From Dehalococcoidia bacterium (GTDB lineage Bacteria; Chloroflexota; Dehalococcoidia; SZUA-161), in contig JAUXAX010000058.1 of assembly GCA_030619685.1 (NCBI GenBank), positions 1 to 13,559 on the forward strand: 13,559 bases of DNA, read 5' to 3'. The notes under the pieces were generated by a model, which searched no databases, was not told where the DNA came from, and worked only from the letters and a program-made list of their open reading frames with translations. Of this stretch, positions 1 to 6,649 are shown piece after piece; within the stretch, counting starts at the first letter, position 1, and each line of letters starts with the position of its first letter. The position numbers and the translations under genes are program-made.

Positions 1-1
1 A

Positions 2-1138
2 CTTACAGCGGACTTCGGGGGTTCCGTGAGGGCGGGGACAATCGCCCTGAGAGCGGCAATTGATGCAGTCAAGGCAGGGTCGGCTAAGAACGTTCTGATA
101 ACGGCTGCGGACCTTCGCCTAGCGGGCGCCAACGGGATGAATGAGATGTTCTTCGGCGACGGAGCGGGTGCTGTTCTCATCAGCAATGACGCGGTGGCTG
201 CCGACTTTGTGGGGGGCCATACAATATCCGAGGACTTCATGGATATGTGGAGGTCGGACAGGGATACCTTTGTTCGCTCCTACGAAGAGCGATTCGTACG
301 TGTGGGAGGGTACACCCGCATAGTCCCGGAGGCGGTTACGGCCGCTATGAATGAGTATGACCTCAAGCCGCAAGACATCGCAAGGTTCACTTGTTTCACC
401 GATGACCCCAGGCACGTGAACGCGGCAGCGAGGATCCTGGAATTCGATCCCAGTCAGGTTCAGGACCCCATGTTCATGACTACAGGCCTTACCGGTACCG
501 CTATGCCGCTAATGCTGCTGGTGGCAGCGCTGGAAGAGACCAAAGAGGGGGATAGAATCCTCGCCTGCAGCTACGGCGATGGCTGTGATGCCTTGATCTT
601 TAAGGTCAACGGGCAGATAGAGAATGTCCGGAACCGAAGAGGGATAAAGCATCACCTGGAATCGAAACGCATGATGCCAAATTATCAGAGGTATGTGCTC
701 TGGCGCAGGCTTATGTATATGGAGCCTCAGTCTCGACCTGATCGGCCAACCATATCCCTGTCAGCTCTATTGAGGGATCGAGAATGGGGGCTTGCTCTTT
801 ATGGCTCCAAGTGCAAGAAGTGTGGAACCCCTCAGTACCCGGTGCAGCGAGTGTGCCTGGTGTGCCAGGCTGTTGACCAGTACGAACCGTACTCCTTTGC
901 CGACAAGAAGGGCAAGCTCACCAGCTTCTCCCATGATCATCTGGCTATCACTGAGGTTCCGCCGATTACCGTGTCGGTGGTTGACTTCGAGGGCGGGGGG
1001 AGACTTACGTGCAATATGACCGACCGTGAGCCTGATGAGACCAAGGAGGGCATGGATGTGGAGATGACATTCAGATGGATGCACTATGTGGGAGGGGTTC
1101 ATAGCTATTGGTGGAAATGCAGGCCGGTAAGGTTCTAG
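2..1138 (+). CDS. HMG-CoA synthase-like (thiolase-fold) protein fused to a DUF35 Zn-ribbon/OB-fold domain; 5' partial
   Basis: The reading frame is open to the left edge, so the GTG at 26 is an internal Val codon and the N-terminus lies outside the window. Numbering from that GTG, residues 1-196 are the C-terminal half of a HMG-CoA synthase/KAS III fold: FGDGAGAVLI at 43-52 and SYGDGCDALIF at 182-192. Residues ~240-370 are a DUF35 domain with a rubredoxin-like zinc ribbon (C263xxC266, C277xxC280) followed by the OB-fold. The three HMGS catalytic positions seem replaced: the Cys region reads GGSVRAGT (Val where Cys is expected), the His region FTCFTDD, and the Asn region GLTGTAM. These alignments are by eye. 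It may be a structural partner rather than a synthase. The thiolase gene follows after 31 bp. In archaea, DUF35 bridges acetoacetyl-CoA thiolase to HMG-CoA synthase in one complex. The fold call is firm; the function is inferred. Confidence 0.82.
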   Translation, partial: LTADFGGSVRAGTIALRAAIDAVKAGSAKNVLITAADLRLAGANGMNEMFFGDGAGAVLISNDAVAADFVGGHTISEDFMDMWRSDRDTFVRSYEERFVRVGGYTRIVPEAVTAAMNEYDLKPQDIARFTCFTDDPRHVNAAARILEFDPSQVQDPMFMTTGLTGTAMPLMLLVAALEETKEGDRILACSYGDGCDALIFKVNGQIENVRNRRGIKHHLESKRMMPNYQRYVLWRRLMYMEPQSRPDRPTISLSALLRDREWGLALYGSKCKKCGTPQYPVQRVCLVCQAVDQYEPYSFADKKGKLTSFSHDHLAITEVPPITVSVVDFEGGGRLTCNMTDREPDETKEGMDVEMTFRWMHYVGGVHSYWWKCRPVRF

Positions 1139-1157
1139 ATCACAATAGTTCAGGTAC

Positions 1158-1172
1158 TAAGGAGGGGCAATG
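1158..1172 (+). promoter_or_regulatory. Shine-Dalgarno and ATG of the thiolase gene
   Basis: AAGGAGGGG sits just 5' of the ATG at 1170. It is a near-perfect ribosome-binding site that fixes the thiolase start. Confidence 0.75.
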
Positions 1173-2351
1173 GAGAGCATCAGAGATAAGGTTGCCATAG
1201 TGGGCATGGGTTGTACCAAATTTGGGGAGAGATGGGATGCCAGCGCTGACGATATGATCATTGAGGCGGCTCTGGAGGCCTATGAAGACGCTGGCATAGA
1301 GCAAAAGGATATCCAGGCAGGATGGGTGGGAACCATGTTCTCGGGTGATACCGGGAGAAGTCTGGCTGAGCCTTTGAAGCTGCAGTTCATCCCTGTTACC
1401 AGGGTGGAGAATATGTGTGCCACGGGCTCGGATGCTATAAGGAATGCCGCCTATGCTGTGGCCGCCGGGGTGTATGACATAGTCCTGGCCCTTGGTTTCG
1501 ACAAACTTAAGGACACTGGCTGGATGGGCCTTGGAGATGTGCCTTTCCCCAGTACTGGCAGGGGCTTAATAGGGTCGCAGGGTGTAAGCGGCCCCAGTAT
1601 GTTTGCTCTGCTCGCCACTGCCTACTTTGCCAAGTACGGCCTGAGCCCGCAGGAGGGCAAGAGGATGATAGGCATGATCTCGGTGAAGAGCCATCGCAAC
1701 GGTGCCAAACACCCCAAGGCACATCTGCGCCGGGAGGTAACCATAGAACAGGTGATGAACGCGCCCATAATTGCCTGGCCTCTGGGGCTGTTCGATTGCT
1801 GTGGTGTTACCGATGGGGCGGCGTCAGCAATCCTGGTTCGCGCCGACATGGCCAAGAAATTCAGGCCTGATCCCGTACACATTAAGGCACTGCAGATATC
1901 GGTGGGCCAATCTCAGGGCTTCAGCAGATCCGATTTCGACTACACGAGCGTGTATGAAACTGTTCATGCCGGTAAAGCGGCCTATGCCGAGGCAGGGATA
2001 AAGAACCCTCGCGAGGAAATAAGCATGGCCCAGGTTCACGATTGCTTCAGTATCACCGAGGCCATTATCATGGAGGACCTTGAGTTCAGTCCCAGGGGCA
2101 AGGTAAAGGAGGATGTTGACTCGGGGTTCTTCGAGCTGACCGGTGGGCTGCCATGCCAGACGGATGGCGGCCTGAAATCATTCGGGCATCCCATCGGCGC
2201 CACCGGGCTGCGGATGATGTATGAGGTCTACAAGCAGCTTCAGGGTAAGTGTGGTGAGCGCCAGTTGAAGGACCCCAAGTTGGGATTGACTCACAACCTG
2301 GGTGGGTTCCCTGCCAGCGCTACGGTCAGTTGTTGTATCGCCGGTCTGTAG
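1170..2351 (+). CDS. thiolase, SCP2/acetoacetyl-CoA thiolase-like (acetyl-CoA acetyltransferase family)
   Basis: This 393-aa protein belongs to the thiolase family that makes or cleaves 3-ketoacyl-CoA using CoA and an acyl-Cys intermediate. It has the usual full length. The nucleophile is Cys83 in NMCATGSDAI. The His290 motif VHDCFSITEA and the His340 motif GHPIGATG are both intact, and NLGGFPASATVSCC forms the C-terminal active-site loop (Cys388/389). The HDCF form is typical of the SCPx/archaeal subfamily rather than of classical FadA. A strong Shine-Dalgarno supports the ATG. It is 31 bp behind the HMGS-like/DUF35 gene, so the two are probably cotranscribed and may form a complex. It is expected to be cytosolic and involved in either beta-oxidation-type cleavage or acetoacetyl-CoA formation. 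The substrate cannot be read from sequence. Confidence 0.9.
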   Translation: MESIRDKVAIVGMGCTKFGERWDASADDMIIEAALEAYEDAGIEQKDIQAGWVGTMFSGDTGRSLAEPLKLQFIPVTRVENMCATGSDAIRNAAYAVAAGVYDIVLALGFDKLKDTGWMGLGDVPFPSTGRGLIGSQGVSGPSMFALLATAYFAKYGLSPQEGKRMIGMISVKSHRNGAKHPKAHLRREVTIEQVMNAPIIAWPLGLFDCCGVTDGAASAILVRADMAKKFRPDPVHIKALQISVGQSQGFSRSDFDYTSVYETVHAGKAAYAEAGIKNPREEISMAQVHDCFSITEAIIMEDLEFSPRGKVKEDVDSGFFELTGGLPCQTDGGLKSFGHPIGATGLRMMYEVYKQLQGKCGERQLKDPKLGLTHNLGGFPASATVSCCIAGL

Positions 2352-2407
2352 GCAAGGCAATAGGGGATAAATGATCCGAAGCCTCAGTTGACTTGAAAGG
2401 AAGTAAA

Positions 2408-2444
2408 GAAGGTGGTGCTTCTCGATCTGAGAAGCACCACCTTC
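2408..2444. terminator. 16-bp perfect hairpin between convergent genes (probable bidirectional terminator)
   Basis: The arms at 2408-2423 and 2429-2444 pair perfectly over 16 bp (right arm GAGAAGCACCACCTTC) around the 5-nt loop GATCT. It lies between the stop of the plus-strand thiolase (2351) and the stop of the minus-strand flavoprotein (2481). There is no strong T-run on the plus side and only a modest T-rich tract on the minus side, so it may act as a barrier or 3'-end stabiliser as much as a classical intrinsic terminator. Confidence 0.72.
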
Positions 2445-2480
2445 CGCTTGGCGCTTACTATCCGTCTTGCGTCTAGCCTC

Positions 2481-3608
2481 CTATTTCCATTGCGCTGTCT
2501 GTGGCAGGCTCTGTTCCAGGATTGTTACCGCCTCTTCAACCATGTCGTCGATTATTTGCTTGGCCGGCCTTCGCCTGTTCAGAAGCCTTGTAGCCTGGCC
2601 TGCAGGGGTCACCAGTATATCATCGAACTCTGGCTGGTCCTTATGCTGATACGCATAATCCACAATGTCCAGCGTCAGCAGGCTGTGGAAAGGCCAGCCC
2701 AGAGGTGGCTTTGGTCCCTTATCCCAGACCTCGGTAAATGGGGTCCTAAGCTGGCGCAGCGTTTTACCGGTAATTGCCTTAGAGATAACGGCCTCGCGCT
2801 CGGTGGCGGCGATGACCTTGTCCTTCTGTAGCTCGGTGAACGTGGCTTCGGGGGAGAGCAGGAACATCGAGCCACACCATACCCCGACCGCGCCCAGGGC
2901 TAAAGCAGCGACCAGCCCTCTGCCATCGGCAATGCCGCCGGCAGCGGCCACGGGGACCGGCTTCACCGCATCCACTATCTGGGGTACCACAGCCAGGGTA
3001 CCGATATTGCCGGTATGCCCCCCGGCGTCGAACCCCTGAGCCACTATGACATCTACCTGGTCTTCGACATGCATAAGCGCCATCCTAACATTGGCGCCTA
3101 TGGCAATGGTCTTTATTCCCCGAGCCCTACACTCTGGCATTACCCAACCCAGCCTGCCGAGACCAGCGGCAAGTACCGGAACCTTATTATCCAGGCAGAC
3201 CTGTATCAACTGCTTGGTTCCTTCCATGGTCCACAGCGCGCCGCCTCTTGTGCTGTGGTAATCGTCCGGTACCCCGAACTTCTTCTTCAGCTCTTTCACA
3301 TACTCAAAGTAGTCGTCGGGAATATACTTCATCAGCCCTTCTTTGCTAATCCCCTCCATATCCTTGAGGCTATCCGGCAGCAATAGATCGATTGCGAAGG
3401 GCTTGCTGGTACCTTTTCTGATCTCTTTGATCGCCTCGTCCAGCGTGTCAGGTTCGTAGACGGCTGCCCCAAGGGTGCCCAGTCCACCAGCCTCCGATAC
3501 GGCGATAACCAGCGGCGGGTCAGAGAACCCACCCATGCCAGCCTGGATTATGGGGTATTCGATTTCAAGCACGTCACATAGTCTTGTATGAAGCTTTCTT
3601 CTAGGCAT
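2481..3608 (-). CDS. nitronate monooxygenase / 2-nitropropane dioxygenase family FMN protein
   Basis: With the start at 3608 the protein has 375 residues. The frame also allows a start at 3662, but that lies inside the upstream hydratase gene. The ATG at 3608 (MPRRKLHTRL) is preceded by AAGGAG, about 12 nt away, so it is preferred. The family is a TIM-barrel FMN flavoprotein: PIIQAGMGG (19-27) at the first strand, AQGFDAGGHTG (190-200) with the family His198, and the phosphate-binding segment AAAGGIADGRG (221-231). Members oxidise alkyl nitronates or, in the FabK branch, reduce enoyl thioesters. Sitting 31 bp behind two MaoC-type hydratases, it more plausibly acts on an acyl-CoA (an enoyl reductase or dehydrogenase-like role) than on nitronates. 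That role is inference. It is the last gene of the operon, ending before the 2408-2444 hairpin. Confidence 0.85.
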   Translation of the reverse strand: MPRRKLHTRLCDVLEIEYPIIQAGMGGFSDPPLVIAVSEAGGLGTLGAAVYEPDTLDEAIKEIRKGTSKPFAIDLLLPDSLKDMEGISKEGLMKYIPDDYFEYVKELKKKFGVPDDYHSTRGGALWTMEGTKQLIQVCLDNKVPVLAAGLGRLGWVMPECRARGIKTIAIGANVRMALMHVEDQVDVIVAQGFDAGGHTGNIGTLAVVPQIVDAVKPVPVAAAGGIADGRGLVAALALGAVGVWCGSMFLLSPEATFTELQKDKVIAATEREAVISKAITGKTLRQLRTPFTEVWDKGPKPPLGWPFHSLLTLDIVDYAYQHKDQPEFDDILVTPAGQATRLLNRRRPAKQIIDDMVEEAVTILEQSLPQTAQWK

Positions 3609-3639
3609 TCTAAATACTATCTCCTTAGCTATCAAGTTA

Positions 3640-4107
3640 TCAGCCTCTCGATGGAAGGACAACTGTGGCGGTACCAGGAGTGGTTATCTCCCCTTTGCCA
3701 TTCTCCACCCCGATCTCCAAATCGAGGCAGTGTTCGTCGCCATCAACATATTTATTGATAACCTTTCCTTTGCACAGCCAGGACTCCCCCTCCTGAGGTT
3801 CATTCATGGTCTTCATCAGACGGGGATGGTCCAGGCCGCGGTATTGACAGGAAAACTTTTTCATAAAGCCTTCGTCACCCATCCAGTTGGTCACAAGCTG
3901 AATGAGCCAGGCGTGCTTGAGCAAGCCATGGACAATGGTTCCTCCCGTCCCCTGGGACTTGCCGAAGGCATCCTCATAATGATGCGGGTTGAAATCGCCG
4001 CTCGCCCCTGCCCATTTCACCAACATTAGCGAGTCGGCAATTTTTGGCAGGGTGGGCAATTCGGTGCCGACTTCAACATCTTCCCAATATATTTGTTCTT
4101 TTGCCAT
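3640..4107 (-). CDS. MaoC-like hot-dog dehydratase, catalytic type
   Basis: This 155-aa single hot-dog domain carries the (R)-specific enoyl-CoA hydratase 2 signature D38-F-N-P-H-H43, in ASGDFNPHHYED, with the downstream VHG at 59-61. Asp38 and His43 are the expected catalytic pair, which hydrates trans-2-enoyl-CoA or dehydrates the 3-hydroxyacyl-CoA. The start is supported by GGAGG 6 nt before the ATG at 4107. The gene lies 17 bp downstream of the second hot-dog gene, which lacks this catalytic motif. By analogy with other split MaoC enzymes, the two probably form a heteromer in which this subunit supplies catalysis. The family call is secure; the substrate is unknown. Confidence 0.87.
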   Translation of the reverse strand: MAKEQIYWEDVEVGTELPTLPKIADSLMLVKWAGASGDFNPHHYEDAFGKSQGTGGTIVHGLLKHAWLIQLVTNWMGDEGFMKKFSCQYRGLDHPRLMKTMNEPQEGESWLCKGKVINKYVDGDEHCLDLEIGVENGKGEITTPGTATVVLPSRG

Positions 4108-4124
4108 TCTTTTCCTCCACAGGA

Positions 4125-4595
4125 TTAGAGTCTACGGCCAATTAGGTGTTGTGTTGCCTTGACCACCAGGTCGCCGTTCTGATTGAGATAGGTTGTCTCG
4201 AATTGGCAGATCATCATCGTGCCGCTTCTGCCTTCCTTCGCGGCTACGTCTTTGACCTTGGGACTGGCTACCAGAGTATCGCCGACGTGCACCGGCAGAT
4301 AGAATTCGTACGATATGCCGCCGTCCAGAATTCCAGCGTAGCCCGCGTTGATCATGGCCGTCATCAGGCCGACTATCCCTTCCGACGCGGTGACAGCCTT
4401 TGCACTCCAGCCAAAGAAGCCCGGCGGGGCAATGATGCCACCGTATCTCGATTTGCTGGCATACTCTTCATCGTAGTAAATGGGATTGCTATTCCCTACG
4501 GCCTCGGCATACCTTCTTATCGCCCCTTTCTCGACTTCCCTAACATGTGGTGGATCTACCTTCCCTATGTACTGCTTCAACTCCTCTAGAACCAT
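4125..4595 (-). CDS. MaoC N-terminal / FAS1-type dehydratase-like hot-dog protein, probably the non-catalytic partner
   Basis: This 156-aa protein resembles the N-terminal half of double hot-dog MaoC hydratases: IRRYAEAVGNSNPIYYDEEYA at about 26-46, followed by GGIIAPPGF at 52-60. Where the catalytic half has D-x-N-P-x-H, this one reads N35-S-N-P-I-Y40, so both acid/base residues are absent. Known split systems pair such a subunit with a catalytic one and use it for acyl-chain binding. The next gene, 17 bp away, carries the intact motif. A strong GGGAGG site lies 5 nt before the ATG at 4595. It is the first gene of a three-gene operon with a 358-bp upstream gap. The heterodimer is inferred. 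Confidence 0.83.
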   Translation of the reverse strand: MVLEELKQYIGKVDPPHVREVEKGAIRRYAEAVGNSNPIYYDEEYASKSRYGGIIAPPGFFGWSAKAVTASEGIVGLMTAMINAGYAGILDGGISYEFYLPVHVGDTLVASPKVKDVAAKEGRSGTMMICQFETTYLNQNGDLVVKATQHLIGRRL

Positions 4596-4680
4596 TCAGT
4601 ACCTCCCTTCTTGGATTCTATTCCAGAAATGGATTCCATACTTTATCTTGGATGGATTGGAACATTGGCTCGAATCCCAC

Positions 4681-4698
4681 CTAGAGCAGATGCTCTAG
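4681..4698. repeat. 18-bp near-perfect palindrome (possible operator)
   Basis: CTAGAGCA-GA-TGCTCTAG has 8-bp arms around a 2-bp centre. The short centre suits a protein-binding dyad better than an RNA hairpin. It lies 86 bp upstream of the hot-dog operon start codon, inside the predicted leader. Confidence 0.4.
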
Positions 4699-4720
4699 CC
4701 TGCCCTCCGTTTTCATGATT

Positions 4721-4742
4721 CATTGGCGGGCGACCGCCAATG
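4721..4742 (-). other. GC-rich stem-loop in the predicted leader of the hot-dog operon
   Basis: CATTGGCGG and CCGCCAATG pair over 9 bp without mismatch. The tetraloop is GCGA as written on the plus strand (TCGC in a minus-strand transcript). There is no adjacent T-run in either direction, so it is not an obvious intrinsic terminator. It may be a leader RNA structure. Confidence 0.45.
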
Positions 4743-4875
4743 TGGGTTTGCTTCGAGTTCCCGGTCGATCGTCAGGCTTCGCTAGGTGCTCACACCGAAT
4801 CCGGTGCGCCTTCATGATGTTCGTGGCCTAAAAAAGGATTGCTGCCCATACTTCCTCCAGGCAGACAACCTGTAA

Positions 4876-4905
4876 TATATAACCATATCTCAATTCTTTT
4901 GTCAA
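4876..4905 (-). promoter_or_regulatory. sigma70-like promoter candidate for the hot-dog/flavoprotein operon
   Basis: On the minus strand a perfect -35 TTGACA (4900-4905) is followed after 18 bp by TATATA (4876-4881), in an AT-rich stretch. Transcription would start near 4869 and leave a long leader of about 270 nt before the start codon at 4595. No experimental support is possible from sequence alone. Confidence 0.5.
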
Positions 4906-4953
4906 ACGTATCAGAGTTCTTTAGCAGCTGATATTGCCTGCTGAAGCGAGACC

Positions 4954-5880
4954 TCAGGAGACCTGGGGTCGGGGCAACAGCCCCGCTTCTTCTACGATTT
5001 CAGAGACCACCTCTTCCCATTCGATAGCCATGAGGTGGATTCCGGCCACTCCTTTGATCTCGCGTACCCGGTTGATGATGTCCACGCAGAGCCTGATTCC
5101 TTCTTTAGAAACCTCTTCCTTCGGCACGCTGCGCAGTCGCTCAACAACTGCATCAGGGACATCCATCCCCGGGATTCTGGTCTGCATGTAACGCGCTGCA
5201 CCCACCGATTTTATCGGGGCTACTCCAGCGAGGATTTTCACCTTCTCGTGTAGCCCCCTTTCCCGAACCGCTTCCATCCACTTAGCGAATTTTTCTACAT
5301 TATAGATGATCTGGGTCTGAATGAAATCAGCTCCTGCAGCTACCTTTTTGGCCAGACGAAGCGCTCTAAACTCGAAGGGGTCAGCAAATGGGTTGGCTGC
5401 GGCCCCGATAAAGAGCCGAGGTTCCACATCCATCTCATCACCGCACTGAAACCTTTTCTCATCCCTCATATCCTTTACCATCTTGATAAGCTGGATGGAA
5501 TCGAGGTCGTAGACTCCCTTGGCCGCAGGGTGGTTTCCAAATGACTGGTGGTCACCTGTAAGACACAGAATATTGTTGATACCCAGGGCAGCAGCGCCCA
5601 ATATATCCATTTGGAGGGCAATGCGATTTCGATCGCGACATGTCATTTGCACAGTTGGTTCCAGCCCCTCTTCTTTCCCCAGAAGGCAAGCTGCCCAGCT
5701 CGCCATGCGAGCCACGGCGGTTTGTCCATCAGTGACGTTAACGGCATCAACGCATCCCTTCAAATACTTTGCTTTCTTCCTGATTACCTCAGCGTCAGCG
5801 CTAGCTGGTGGGCCAAGCTCCCCGGTTACTGCGAATTGACCACTTTCCAATACCTTCTCTAGCTTACCCCTCGATTTCAT
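4954..5880 (-). CDS. metF: methylenetetrahydrofolate reductase (MetF)
   Basis: This 308-aa TIM-barrel enzyme reduces 5,10-methylene-THF to 5-methyl-THF. Conserved features are visible: Glu21 in VTGELGPP (the catalytic acid, E. coli Glu28), VTDGQ at 49-53, TCRDRNR at 80-86, LTGDH at 108-112 (the Asp that tunes the flavin, E. coli Asp120), and QTQIIY in the barrel. Length is close to the usual 290-310 aa. A GAGGAG site lies 5 nt before the ATG. The gene is 61 bp downstream of a MetV-like gene and in the same operon as a large Fe-S flavoprotein. In anaerobes with MetV, MetF usually takes electrons through Fe-S partners rather than directly from NADH. A role in the Wood-Ljungdahl methyl branch, methionine supply or C1 oxidation is therefore likely. 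Confidence 0.93.
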   Translation of the reverse strand: MKSRGKLEKVLESGQFAVTGELGPPASADAEVIRKKAKYLKGCVDAVNVTDGQTAVARMASWAACLLGKEEGLEPTVQMTCRDRNRIALQMDILGAAALGINNILCLTGDHQSFGNHPAAKGVYDLDSIQLIKMVKDMRDEKRFQCGDEMDVEPRLFIGAAANPFADPFEFRALRLAKKVAAGADFIQTQIIYNVEKFAKWMEAVRERGLHEKVKILAGVAPIKSVGAARYMQTRIPGMDVPDAVVERLRSVPKEEVSKEGIRLCVDIINRVREIKGVAGIHLMAIEWEEVVSEIVEEAGLLPRPQVS

Positions 5881-5941
5881 AGTATCTCCTCTCTACACAC
5901 CTCGCCGGGGCAGTAAGGGCACCAGACCCTACAACCTTAGC

Positions 5942-6649
5942 CTACTTTCGCTCGTGACCCTGCGGAGTTGCATCTTGGCTTATTATGCTTAGGTCGCTGC
6001 TAACTAGCCTTCGCGTTGCCCCGGCAGCACTAGTGCTCCAATCCTTGGGCGGCATGAAGCCCTCCAACTCATGGAGGCGTCCTAACTTGGTGAGGCGCTC
6101 GATAATCAGTTGCCAGGCACAAGGCAAATCTAGTGACACCTCGCATTTACCGTCACGTGAGCCACCACAGGGGCCGTTGAGCAGGCTCTTGGAGCATCTA
6201 GCTATGGGGCAAATCCCAGCGGTGAGGTCAAGGATGCAGTTACCACAAGCAACACACATCTCGCTCCACATTCCCTGCTCCTGGGGCATCCCCATAAAGG
6301 AGGTATCAAGCCCAGGCAGCACAGGAACATCGGGAAAGCGCTCGGCAATTGCCTGGACCCCAATGCCACAGCCTAGTGACAGGATGGCGTCCACCTCCTT
6401 GACCATTGGCTCTATTTCATCAAGAAACTCCCACTCGCATTGGCGCTTGACCGTGTATTCTTTGAACTGCTTCCTCCCCGCTCTTGTCTTGTCTGCCATA
6501 TGCAGGATGGAAGCGAGGGCTTGAACCTCTTTCTCGCCGCCGGCAAAGGAAACCGTGGCACAAGTCCCGCAGCCGAGGATCAGGATTCTGTCGTAATCAG
6601 CGATCATTTGACGAATTCGGTCTAAGGGTTTCTGTTGCACCACAATCAT
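5942..6649 (-). CDS. metV: MetV-like Fe-S/zinc protein (methylene-THF reductase C-terminal domain family)
   Basis: This 235-aa protein is rich in ordered cysteines. An N-terminal flavodoxin-like half carries GCGTC (27-30) and LGCGIG (92-97). The diagnostic C-terminal cluster has C132xxCxxC138, C147, C152, then LNGPCGG with C161, and C169. This pattern is that of MetV, the partner subunit of acetogen MetF, which holds Fe-S clusters and relays electrons to the MetF flavin. The start overlaps the end of the upstream 715-aa flavoprotein in an ATGA (6646-6649), indicating translational coupling, and metF follows after 61 bp. The last ~35 residues are polar and not recognised. The exact number of clusters cannot be assigned from sequence alone. 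Confidence 0.88.
   Translation of the reverse strand: MIVVQQKPLDRIRQMIADYDRILILGCGTCATVSFAGGEKEVQALASILHMADKTRAGRKQFKEYTVKRQCEWEFLDEIEPMVKEVDAILSLGCGIGVQAIAERFPDVPVLPGLDTSFMGMPQEQGMWSEMCVACGNCILDLTAGICPIARCSKSLLNGPCGGSRDGKCEVSLDLPCAWQLIIERLTKLGRLHELEGFMPPKDWSTSAAGATRRLVSSDLSIISQDATPQGHERK

Larger units (their letters stand above)
4596..4953. other. 358-bp intergenic region with hairpins and a promoter-like sequence; no gene seen
   Basis: The region lies between the stop of metF and the start of the hot-dog operon, both on the minus strand. It holds a promoter-like pair (4876-4905), a GC hairpin at 4721-4742, an 18-bp dyad at 4681-4698, and a small hairpin CACCG-AATC-CGGTG at 4793-4806. A weak 5-bp stem (4842-4846 with 4860-4864) is followed on the minus strand by six T (4830-4835). 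That last element could terminate metF transcripts, but the stem is short. No convincing ORF was found. Confidence 0.6.

Noticed and set aside
4721..4870. Group II intron or riboswitch fragment in the metF/hydratase gap
   Set aside because: Parts of the minus strand recall intron domain sequences, but no domain V hairpin, intron protein or known riboswitch core is visible.
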